A stretch of 37,774 nt of DNA. It comes from an uncultured Erythrobacteraceae bacterium (GTDB taxonomy: Bacteria; Pseudomonadota; Alphaproteobacteria; Sphingomonadales; Sphingomonadaceae). The notes below the pieces were generated by a model that was given only the letters and a program-made list of their open reading frames with translations, did no database searches and had not been told where the DNA came from. Location: the NCBI GenBank assembly GCA_950071875.1, contig CATMNW010000002.1:1-37774 (forward strand), written 5' to 3'. Positions 26,951-34,723 of the stretch are shown here, one piece after another. A program made the position numbers and the translations under genes. How positions within the stretch are numbered: position 1 is the first letter of the stretch; each line of letters starts with the position of its first letter.

Positions 26951-27214
26951 ATGATGTCAGAGCGTTCGCTCAAATCCTCGATCATCGCCTGGGGCTGGAC
27001 ACTCAGCCTGTTTCTGCTCGTCAGCTATTTGATCTGCATAGCTTTCGGCCTGCTCGCGCCCGAACGGTTCCATATGCATGAGGCCTGGGAACCGCTGCTT
27101 CCCGGATACGAATGGCTGACTCTGCCTGGATTTCTCGCAGGCGCAATCGGCAGCTTCTTATATGGGTGGTACATCGCGGTGATCGTGGTGCCGTTATACC
27201 GGTACTTCAGATAA
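26951..27214 (+). CDS. DUF5676 family membrane protein
   Basis: SIIAWGWTLSLFLLVSYLICIAFGLL...WLTLPGFLAGAIGSFLYGWYIAVIVVPLYRYF. Confidence 0.8.
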   Translation: MMSERSLKSSIIAWGWTLSLFLLVSYLICIAFGLLAPERFHMHEAWEPLLPGYEWLTLPGFLAGAIGSFLYGWYIAVIVVPLYRYFR

Positions 27215-27349
27215 CGCTTGAGGAAATCAGACTGGCTTGAAACGGCGCTCTATCGATCGGAACAAGCACTTGGTTCCACGCGGGTGTCGGATGCGACAAA
27301 AGAAGGCTGGCGACACCAATCAGAATGACGCCTCGACAGGAGACGAACA

Positions 27350-28162
27350 ATTTCGCGATATCGATCCAGCGACGATAGACGGGGTCTGCTCCTGCACACC
27401 GCCATAGGCGCAGTCATGGGTTTCGCGATCCTTCATCCGGTGACGACACTTGTCTACTGGTATGAATTCGGTGCCTCGAATATTGCCGCCCAAAGCAACG
27501 CGCTCGCTTTTCTGCTTGACCGTCTGTCTTCGGCATTCGCGTTTGAAATGCTAACGATGAGCGCTGTGTATGTGGCGTTGGGCGCTGCGATCGGGCTGGG
27601 GTTTGGTATTTATCACAGCCGCCTTTTGGATGAACGCTCGAAAGTTCGTTTCCTCGAACGCGAGCTTGAAGAAGAGCTACCTTTGCTCATTGCCCGGGGC
27701 GAAGGAGAGCATGTCGAGTTCAAGTCGTCTATGCGTTGGGACAGACGCGAAGAGCGCGTAAACCGGCGCCTGCAGCAGGTTGTCGTGAAGACAATAGCGG
27801 GTTTTCTCAACCATGAAGGTGGCACGCTCTTGATCGGCGTGGAAGATGACGGGACTGTTGCGGGCATTGAAGCGGATATGCGAACGCTCAAGCACGCGAA
27901 CCAGGATGGATTCGAACGACTTTTGATGGACACTGCAAGAGACGCCCTGGGCGGGGATGCTTGTGCCCTGGTCCATAGTCGTTTCCATGGGCTTGGCGGG
28001 CTGACCGTTTGCAGGGTGATCGTCGAGAAAAGCGTGCATCCGGTCTACTACACCGAAGGGGGTGTCGCTCATCTCATGCTGCGCACCGGAAACAGTACCC
28101 GGGAGCTGGATGTTCGCGAAGCTCAGGCGCACCTTCAACGAAGAGAAGCCGGGCCGATGTAA
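27350..28162 (+). CDS. Membrane protein with C-terminal AlbA_2/Schlafen-like ATP-binding domain; probable ATT start at 27350 (first canonical start 27416)
   Basis: TM segments then GEGEHVEFKSSMRW...IAGFLNHEGGTLLIGVEDDGTVAG; upstream in-frame RGLLLHTAIGAVMGFAILHPV and AGGAG 7 nt before ATT. Confidence 0.7.
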   Translation: MSRYRSSDDRRGLLLHTAIGAVMGFAILHPVTTLVYWYEFGASNIAAQSNALAFLLDRLSSAFAFEMLTMSAVYVALGAAIGLGFGIYHSRLLDERSKVRFLERELEEELPLLIARGEGEHVEFKSSMRWDRREERVNRRLQQVVVKTIAGFLNHEGGTLLIGVEDDGTVAGIEADMRTLKHANQDGFERLLMDTARDALGGDACALVHSRFHGLGGLTVCRVIVEKSVHPVYYTEGGVAHLMLRTGNSTRELDVREAQAHLQRREAGPM

Positions 28163-28207
28163 CTATAACCCGGTCGCACACAGGCGCCTGGAGTCTCGCA
28201 GAATCTT

Positions 28208-28236
28208 TTTTGAGGGGTGAAGCCCTGCCGAACGTA
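28208..28236 (+). promoter_or_regulatory. ECF-type promoter upstream of the APC-glutaredoxin-channel-DUF305 unit
   Basis: TTTTGAGGGGTGA-AGCCCTGCCGAA-CGTA. Confidence 0.7.
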
Positions 28237-28246
28237 CTGTTCGGCA
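28226..28246. promoter_or_regulatory. Perfect palindrome TGCCGAAC-gtact-GTTCGGCA overlapping the putative -10
   Basis: 8-bp perfect arms; candidate operator. Confidence 0.5.
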
Positions 28247-28287
28247 ATGATGTTTCTCGAACGGGAGGACATCCATAGGGGAATGTA

Positions 28288-29640
28288 TTGCAAGACCATG
28301 GTCACGATCGAACGGGCAATACCGCAGGCTCCATAACGCTGCTGGGCGGCATCGCCATGGGCACCGGCGTTATGATCGGTGCAGGCATCTTCGCACTCAC
28401 CGGGCAGATCGCCGAACTTGCCGGCCCCCTCTTTCCGCTATCCTTTATCGCCGGGGCGCTGGTCACTTCATTGTCGGCCCACAGCTACATCAAGATGTCG
28501 AACAAATGGCCGTCTTCGGGCGGCATCGCGATGATTTTGCAAAAAGCATACGGGCCCGGCGTCATCGCCGCATCAGCCTCGCTGCTGATGGCGCTGTCTA
28601 TGGTCATCAACGAAAGTCTCGTGGCAAGGACCTTCGCAACATATGCGCTGCGTCCGTTCGATCTCGAGAGCAGCGGATGGCTCGTTTCTCTGGTAGCGCT
28701 CGCTCTCATTATCTTTGCCTATTTCGTCAATGCAGCGGGCAACAAGTCGGTTAGCGGGTTTTCACTTATCATGTCGGCGATCAAGATCGGCGGCATTGCG
28801 CTATTTGCAGTAGCTGCGATCTGGGTGAGCGGTTTTTCATCAGGAGCATTCTCGCAGCCTGTAGCGCTGACCAACGCAGAAGCCCTGGTCGCCTCGGTTG
28901 CCTTTTCGATTCTCGCTTTCAAGGGCTTTACCACGATCACCAATAGTGGCGGCGAAATCGTCGATCCGCACAAGAATGTAGGCCGCACGATCATGATCTC
29001 GATTGGCATCTGCATCGTGGTCTATCTGCTCGTCGCTGTTGCGGTGGGCTCAAGCCTCAGCATCTCCGAGATTATCGAAGCACGCGATTATTCACTGGCG
29101 GCGGCGGCGCGCCCGGCACTTGGCGATCTCGGTTTCTATTTCACCGTCGCGATCGCGATCGCTGCCACCACGTCGGGCGTCATCGCGAGTGTTTTTGCGG
29201 TGTCGCGGATGCTGACGATGCTGACCGATATGAAGATGATCCCGCATAGCCATTTCGGCATGAGCGGCGGGATCCGCAGCCACATGCTGGTCTATACGGT
29301 TGTCGTTGCCGGAACGCTGGCCGTATTGTTCGATCTTTCCCGTATCGCATCGCTGGGCGCCTTCTTCTATCTCGTCATGGACATGCTGGTTCACTGGGGC
29401 GTCCTGCGCCACCTGCGCGGAAAAGTCGGCGCACGCGCCTCGGTGCTTCTCGCTGCACTCGCAGCCGATGGCGTGGTCCTGGCAGCTTTCACTGTCGCGA
29501 AATTGCGCAGCGATCCTGCCGTCGTGGCCTACGCCGTGATCGGGATCGCCGCCGTTTTTCTTGGCCAATGGTTCTACCTCTCGCGCAATCCCGGCGCACC
29601 AGCATCGCCCGAGAACGATGGAACGGGAGAGGCGAGTTGA
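28288..29640 (+). CDS. APC family permease
   Basis: GGIAMGTGVMIGAGIFALTGQIAELAGPLFPLSFI; about 12 TM segments; TTG start. Confidence 0.9.
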   Translation: MQDHGHDRTGNTAGSITLLGGIAMGTGVMIGAGIFALTGQIAELAGPLFPLSFIAGALVTSLSAHSYIKMSNKWPSSGGIAMILQKAYGPGVIAASASLLMALSMVINESLVARTFATYALRPFDLESSGWLVSLVALALIIFAYFVNAAGNKSVSGFSLIMSAIKIGGIALFAVAAIWVSGFSSGAFSQPVALTNAEALVASVAFSILAFKGFTTITNSGGEIVDPHKNVGRTIMISIGICIVVYLLVAVAVGSSLSISEIIEARDYSLAAAARPALGDLGFYFTVAIAIAATTSGVIASVFAVSRMLTMLTDMKMIPHSHFGMSGGIRSHMLVYTVVVAGTLAVLFDLSRIASLGAFFYLVMDMLVHWGVLRHLRGKVGARASVLLAALAADGVVLAAFTVAKLRSDPAVVAYAVIGIAAVFLGQWFYLSRNPGAPASPENDGTGEAS

Positions 29641-29642
29641 CC

Positions 29643-29756
29643 ATGCACTTCCTTTCCAGGTGGGAAGCTCTCGAGGCGGGCTCCACTGCACAACCGTGCC
29701 CGGCTTGCGCATTGCCCAGTAGCGCCATCACGAAAAACAAACGGAGCGAATTATGA
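29643..29756 (+). CDS. Candidate small ORF (37 aa) with CPAC motif
   Basis: MHFLSRWEALEAGSTAQPCPACALPSSAITKNKRSEL*; starts 2 nt after the APC stop and overlaps the next ATG by ATGA. Confidence 0.4.
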   Translation: MHFLSRWEALEAGSTAQPCPACALPSSAITKNKRSEL

Positions 29757-30502
29757 CGACCCGAACAGCGACGGTTTACCGCATGGTGATGGAGGATCAC
29801 GTTTGCCCCTATGGTCTCAAGACGATCGATCTCCTCAAGCGACAGGGATTCGAGATCGACGACAATCACCTGACAAGCAGGGAAGAGACCGACGCGTTTA
29901 AAGACAAGCACGAGGTCGAGACCACGCCCCAAACCTTTATCGAAGACAGGCGCATCGGTGGCTATGACGATGTGCGCGAATTCTTCGGCAAGAGCCGCTC
30001 GCAGCCCAAGGAGGGCGAAACCAGTTATCAGCCGGTCATCGCGATTTTCGCGGTGGCGCTGCTGCTCGCGCTCGGGCTGAGCTGGGCGTTCTTCGACAAT
30101 CTCTTTACCGTGCGCGCGGCAGAATGGTTCGTGAGCCTGTCGATGACCTTGCTGGCTGTCCAGAAGCTGCAAGACGTGCGCAGCTTCTCGACCATGTTCC
30201 TCAACTACGATCTGCTGGCCAAACGCTGGGTCCCCTATGGCTTCGTCTATCCGTTCGGTGAAGCCGCCGCAGGTATTCTCATGACCGCTGGCGCACTGAC
30301 CTGGCTTTCTGCTCCGCTAGCACTGTTTATCGGGACTATCGGCGCTGTCAGCGTATTCAAGGCGGTCTATATCGATAAGCGCGAGCTCAAATGCGCCTGC
30401 GTCGGTGGCAGCAGCAACGTGCCGCTTGGCTTCGTCTCATTGACCGAGAACATGTTCATGATGGGCATGGGTCTGTGGATGGGCGCAAAGGTCTTCCTAT
30501 GA
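29753..30502 (+). CDS. Glutaredoxin domain fused to a MauE/DoxX-like membrane domain
   Basis: VYRMVMEDHVCPYGLKTIDLLKRQGFEIDDNHL...TTPQTFIEDRRIGGYDDV then TM region with KCACVGGSSNVPLGFVSLTENMFM. Confidence 0.88.
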   Translation: MTTRTATVYRMVMEDHVCPYGLKTIDLLKRQGFEIDDNHLTSREETDAFKDKHEVETTPQTFIEDRRIGGYDDVREFFGKSRSQPKEGETSYQPVIAIFAVALLLALGLSWAFFDNLFTVRAAEWFVSLSMTLLAVQKLQDVRSFSTMFLNYDLLAKRWVPYGFVYPFGEAAAGILMTAGALTWLSAPLALFIGTIGAVSVFKAVYIDKRELKCACVGGSSNVPLGFVSLTENMFMMGMGLWMGAKVFL

Positions 30503-30912
30503 TCATTGCGCTCATCCTTGCCGTCGCTCTGTTCCTCTTGGCTATCGCCTCACACCTCGCGATCCTTGGTGTCGGCCACCGCCTCCTTGGTCGCAGGCGA
30601 GACACGCTGGCCAAACTTGGCGTCTCGCTGCTCGTCCTCAGTTCGCATTTTCTGGTCGCAATCCTTTTCGCGGTCGGCTTCTGGCTGGGCGCGGAATGGG
30701 ATCTTGGAGGGTTCGACAAGGCCCCGACAATGGACTGGATGGACTACTTTTATTTCTCGCTCATCAACGTGACCACGCTTGGTCTGGGCGACATCTATCC
30801 GACCGACCACCTGAGGGTGCTCGCCGGCATCGAAGCCCTGACAGGCTTCGCACTCATCAGCTGCTCGGCGCAGCTATTCTGGACCATGATGCATGAAGGA
30901 GAAAAAGCATGA
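30499..30912 (+). CDS. Two-TM ion channel-like protein (Ion_trans_2 type)
   Basis: Pore-like YFYFSLINVTTLGLGDIYPTDHLRVLAGIEALTGFALI flanked by hydrophobic segments. Confidence 0.8.
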   Translation: MIIALILAVALFLLAIASHLAILGVGHRLLGRRRDTLAKLGVSLLVLSSHFLVAILFAVGFWLGAEWDLGGFDKAPTMDWMDYFYFSLINVTTLGLGDIYPTDHLRVLAGIEALTGFALISCSAQLFWTMMHEGEKA

Positions 30913-31436
30913 CTGAGAAGACGCGCCACTCGGACAAGGGAGGGGGAGGCAGCTACTGGCGGTTCATGGCCATGGTTTCGACCTCAACCGTGATCATGTT
31001 CTTCCTGATGTATGCCAACACCTTCACCGTTGACGATATCTTCTGGAGCGAAACCCGGTTCTGGATGATGTTCGTCATGGGCGGAATGATGATGATCGTG
31101 ATGCTCCTTTTTATGTGGGGCATGTACAAGGACCGGACTAAGAACTTCATCATTCTTGGCGTCGGTGCCGTCGTGTTCGCCCTCGCTCTGTGGTTGGTGC
31201 GCAGTCAGACCACCGTCGACGACACCGAATATATGGCAGCGATGATCCCGCATCACTCGATCGCGATCATGACCAGCGAACGCGCAAGCCTGAAGGATCC
31301 TAGAGTGCGCGAACTCGCACAGGCCATCATCGTCGCCCAGCGCCGCGAAATCGCCGAGATGAAATATCTGATCAACGATATCGAGCAGAACGGCCCGCGG
31401 ACCGAAGAACGCCTGCCAGAGGAGATGCAGCAATGA
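30909..31436 (+). CDS. DUF305 domain membrane protein
   Basis: EYMAAMIPHHSIAIMTSERASLKDPRVRELAQAIIVAQRREIAEMKYLI; Met-rich TM region. Confidence 0.9.
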   Translation: MTEKTRHSDKGGGGSYWRFMAMVSTSTVIMFFLMYANTFTVDDIFWSETRFWMMFVMGGMMMIVMLLFMWGMYKDRTKNFIILGVGAVVFALALWLVRSQTTVDDTEYMAAMIPHHSIAIMTSERASLKDPRVRELAQAIIVAQRREIAEMKYLINDIEQNGPRTEERLPEEMQQ

Positions 31437-31921
31437 AAAACTTCGCGCTTATAGCGGCCATCGCATTGCCGCTCGCCGCCTGCAATTCCAACACGGCCCC
31501 AGGCAATGACCGCGAGGCACAGCTAGATCCGCCCGCAATTGCGGCCCCCATTAAGAATGCAGCCAGTGCGCTGGCAAATGTCAGCCCCGGCCTAATGCTT
31601 CCCGAAACCATGAATGGCGCAGATATCGCTGCGCTGGGCGCGGAGAATTCCTGTCAGTTTCGTCTGACCGAAATTGCTTTCCCGTCCTTCGTCTACGACG
31701 ATAGCGGCCAGGGTGCGGTCAAGATCAACGGTACCCTTATTCCGGTCACTGCCGATGGCCCGGACAGCTATTCGAACGGCGAGCTTCGCATCAGGACGCG
31801 CATGCTGGATGATGAAGGCGATGCGGGCCTGCAGATGCAGGAGATGATCGTGGCTGCGCCGAGAGCCAAGGATGAATTCGGCTTCTGGGGCTATACCACC
31901 TGTCCCGGCGGCGGAACCTGA
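31433..31921 (+). CDS. Hypothetical lipoprotein
   Basis: Lipobox IALPLAACNSN; 4-bp overlap with the DUF305 gene. Confidence 0.7.
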   Translation: MKNFALIAAIALPLAACNSNTAPGNDREAQLDPPAIAAPIKNAASALANVSPGLMLPETMNGADIAALGAENSCQFRLTEIAFPSFVYDDSGQGAVKINGTLIPVTADGPDSYSNGELRIRTRMLDDEGDAGLQMQEMIVAAPRAKDEFGFWGYTTCPGGGT

Positions 31922-31929
31922 TTGAAGCA

Positions 31930-31965
31930 GGGCGGACGGGCGAGCGATGGCTCGCCCGTCCGCCC
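31930..31965 (+). terminator. Terminator-like hairpin at the end of the APC-to-lipoprotein unit
   Basis: GGGCGGACGGGCGAGC-gatg-GCTCGCCCGTCCGCCC perfect 16-bp arms, followed by GATTTTT. Confidence 0.75.
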
Positions 31966-32015
31966 GCTCAAGCTGATTTTTCTTGCAGACATCATTTCTG
32001 AAAAGGAGCGATCCC

Positions 32016-32720
32016 ATGCCCGATACCAGGCCGATTGCTGTCTTCGGTGCCGGCGGTAAAGCAGGCACCGAGCTTTTGAAGCATGCCTTTGGCCGTGACG
32101 TACCGATCCGCGCCTTTGAACACAATCTGCCCGAGCCGAGCGAGCGTATAGGCGAGTTCGAATATATCGACTGCGATGTTCTGTCGGATGATTTCGCACA
32201 GCAGCTCGATGGATGCCGCGCGGTGATTTCCACTCTCGGTGTCGGGTTTGGTCCAAGCAATGCCATTGATCCGCCACCGCTTTATACCGAAGGAACGCGG
32301 AATCTGCTCGAAGCGATGAAGCAAACCGACATAGACCGAATTGCCGTGATCTCCGCAGCGTTCGTGGAACACCAGTCGAGCGTTCCTGCCTGGTTTGAGC
32401 TGACGGCCAAGCCTGCACTGTTCAACATCCTGGAACAGATGCGTGCAATGGAGGCGATGCTGAGTGACGCTCCGGATGTCAGATGGACTGCTGCGCGGCC
32501 CGGCTGGTTGCTTGACGAACCCTATACCGGCGAAGCGGTGATTACCGACGAACGTCTGGCAGATGGTTGCTTTAGATGCCGTCATGCGGATCTTGCAGCA
32601 AGCCTTCTCGAGTTTGTACTCGAAGACACCTGGATCAACGCAAAGCCTGCCATCGGTCGGCCCGAAAACGAGAGCTTGGAGAGCCCTGCCGCCATCAAAG
32701 CCGAGCTGGGGATCGATTAA
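32016..32720 (+). CDS. NAD(P)H-binding (atypical SDR) family protein
   Basis: RPIAVFGAGGKAGTELLKHAFGRDVPIRAF. Confidence 0.85.
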   Translation: MPDTRPIAVFGAGGKAGTELLKHAFGRDVPIRAFEHNLPEPSERIGEFEYIDCDVLSDDFAQQLDGCRAVISTLGVGFGPSNAIDPPPLYTEGTRNLLEAMKQTDIDRIAVISAAFVEHQSSVPAWFELTAKPALFNILEQMRAMEAMLSDAPDVRWTAARPGWLLDEPYTGEAVITDERLADGCFRCRHADLAASLLEFVLEDTWINAKPAIGRPENESLESPAAIKAELGID

Positions 32721-32790
32721 GCCTGGTACCAACGATTGAGGCGAATCGGACTGAACATCACAAATTTCGAGTAGGACACAAGGAAGCCGT

Positions 32791-34143
32791 ATGTATTTCG
32801 AGACGATCAAGACCCCGGGTCTTTCGCAACTTTCCTACATTATCGGTGCCGGCGGGCAGGCTGCGGTCATAGATCCGCGCCGAGACTGCGAAGTCTATGT
32901 CGACAAGGCCCGCGCCGAAGGACTGGAGATCACCCATATCTTCGAGACCCATCGCAATGAGGACCTCATCAGCGGATCGCCGATCCTTTCCGAAATGACC
33001 GGCGCGAGGGTCTATCACGGGCCCAATCCAGCAGGCGAAGTCGTGTTTGCCGAGACTGCGCGCGAAGGCGATTGCTTTGAACTGGGACAACTGAGAATCG
33101 AAGTGCTCGAAACGCCCGGTCACACTGACGACCATCTCGCCTTTGTTATCCATGACAGCGAATATTCCGAAGGACCGGTTGGCGTCTTCACCGGCGATGC
33201 GCTGTTTGTCGGCGATGTCGGGCGAACCGATTTCTATCCCGAACGCAAGGAGGAAGTTGCCGGGCTGCTGTACGATTCCCTGCAAAAGATTTGCCGTCTC
33301 GGAGACCAGGCAATCATTTACCCGGCGCATGGCGCGGGTTCGGTCTGCGGATCGGGTATGGCGGACCGGGAATTCTCCACGGTCGGCTACGAGCGCCGCA
33401 ACAATCCGCGCCTGCGCATCTTTGATCGCGACGAGTTCATTCAGGCGAAAATTGCAGAGCACCATTACCAGCCGCCGTATTTCCGGTTGATGGAGCGGCT
33501 TAATCTGGAGGGCGCAGATGCTGCGCCGCGCATCATGCGCCCCCGCCGGATGGGGCTCCAGCAAATTACCAAGAGCGGCGCTGACCACCTGATCGACGTT
33601 CGTGAACCGCTTGGCTATGCCGGCGGCCACCTGCCGGGCGCGATGTGCCTTCCGGTGGGAATGATCCCGGCTTTCGCCGGGTGGTTCATCACCGAGGGCG
33701 AGACGATAGCGCTGGTCGCCTCCGAAGAAGACCAGCTTGCCGAGGCGATGGCGCATCTGGTGCGCATCGGTTTTGACAACATCATTGGTGGTTACGTGGG
33801 CGTCGTTCCTGCAGCTGCACAGGGCGCGGCGATGCGCAGCGTTCCCATGATCAACACCGATGAAGTCGCGCAAAGACTCGACCAGAACGGCGGCCAATGG
33901 ACCTTGCTCGATGTGCGTGATCTCGAGGAGCGCCAGCAAACCAGTATCGATGGCTCAGAACATATCTACGTCGGCGAGCTGAATACCCGCTGGAAAGAGC
34001 TAAAGCAGGATCATCACTACACGCTGATGTGCGCCAGCGGGATGCGCGCGAGCGTTGCTGCGGGCTGGCTGGCCAGCAAGGGTTTCGAGCACCTCGACAT
34101 CTATCTTGGTTCCATGGGGGCGTGGAAGAACGCGTCCGGCTGA
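32791..34143 (+). CDS. Persulfide dioxygenase-like MBL-fold protein fused to two rhodanese domains
   Basis: MYFETIKTPGLSQLSYIIGAGGQAAVIDPRRD...HTDDHLAF...FTGDALFVGDVGRTDF; C-terminal LMCASGMRASVAAGWLASKGF. Confidence 0.9.
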   Translation: MYFETIKTPGLSQLSYIIGAGGQAAVIDPRRDCEVYVDKARAEGLEITHIFETHRNEDLISGSPILSEMTGARVYHGPNPAGEVVFAETAREGDCFELGQLRIEVLETPGHTDDHLAFVIHDSEYSEGPVGVFTGDALFVGDVGRTDFYPERKEEVAGLLYDSLQKICRLGDQAIIYPAHGAGSVCGSGMADREFSTVGYERRNNPRLRIFDRDEFIQAKIAEHHYQPPYFRLMERLNLEGADAAPRIMRPRRMGLQQITKSGADHLIDVREPLGYAGGHLPGAMCLPVGMIPAFAGWFITEGETIALVASEEDQLAEAMAHLVRIGFDNIIGGYVGVVPAAAQGAAMRSVPMINTDEVAQRLDQNGGQWTLLDVRDLEERQQTSIDGSEHIYVGELNTRWKELKQDHHYTLMCASGMRASVAAGWLASKGFEHLDIYLGSMGAWKNASG

Positions 34144-34182
34144 AGCGCGTAGCTTGAAGCGCGAAACTCTTGCAAAGCACGT

Positions 34183-34204
34183 CAAAATCTTTTGCGAGAT
34201 TTTG
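34183..34204. terminator. Possible bidirectional terminator between convergent genes
   Basis: CAAAATCT-tttgcg-AGATTTTG perfect 8-bp arms. Confidence 0.4.
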
Positions 34205-34235
34205 CTCGTATGTGGCGGGTCAGCGTGCTCGTCGC

Positions 34236-34682
34236 TCAACTAGCGGCGCGACCGAGCGCCGTATCCATTGAATGACTTCCTGGTCCGCGAACGAAGACAA
34301 ATGCCAGCGCCCCCAGGATAGCGATATTCTTGAGTAGCGGGCCTGTGTGGCCAGGGGCGATATGGATCGCGAAAGTTATCGGAACGAGAGTGAGAAATAG
34401 CGCGGTGCATGAGAGCCGAGTCATCCACCCCAAGGCCAGCGATGTGCCTGCACCGATGAACACCAAGCCAGACAGCCACAAAAGGATGGACGCATCACCA
34501 ATTAAAACAACATGATCTTTCCATGGCGACAATGCCATCCGGTCGAGCATATATTCATGCGCAAGAAAATGCCCCACTCCGCCGATGACGAATATGAGGC
34601 TCAAAGAGAGGCGGAAGACCGGATCGATCAATCGCACTTTTGTGGCCCATGTCGCTAGGTTGTTTTCGACATTCCGGATCAT
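34236..34682 (-). CDS. DoxX family membrane protein
   Basis: DPVFRLSLSLIFVIGGVGHFLAHEYMLDRM...GASILLWLSGLVFIGAGTSLALGW-like TM pattern. Confidence 0.8.
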   Translation of the reverse strand: MIRNVENNLATWATKVRLIDPVFRLSLSLIFVIGGVGHFLAHEYMLDRMALSPWKDHVVLIGDASILLWLSGLVFIGAGTSLALGWMTRLSCTALFLTLVPITFAIHIAPGHTGPLLKNIAILGALAFVFVRGPGSHSMDTALGRAAS

Positions 34683-34723
34683 AATGTACCCTCCACCCTC
34701 AGGTTGATGCATCGACGGCAAAC

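Noticed and set aside
32758-33939. 393-aa minus-strand ORF
   Set aside because: Shadow of the PDO-rhodanese gene; no recognizable family pattern.
34650-34690. GAGGGTGGAGGGTAC upstream of doxX as a seventh ECF promoter
   Set aside because: No CGTA at the conserved distance; looks like an RBS region.
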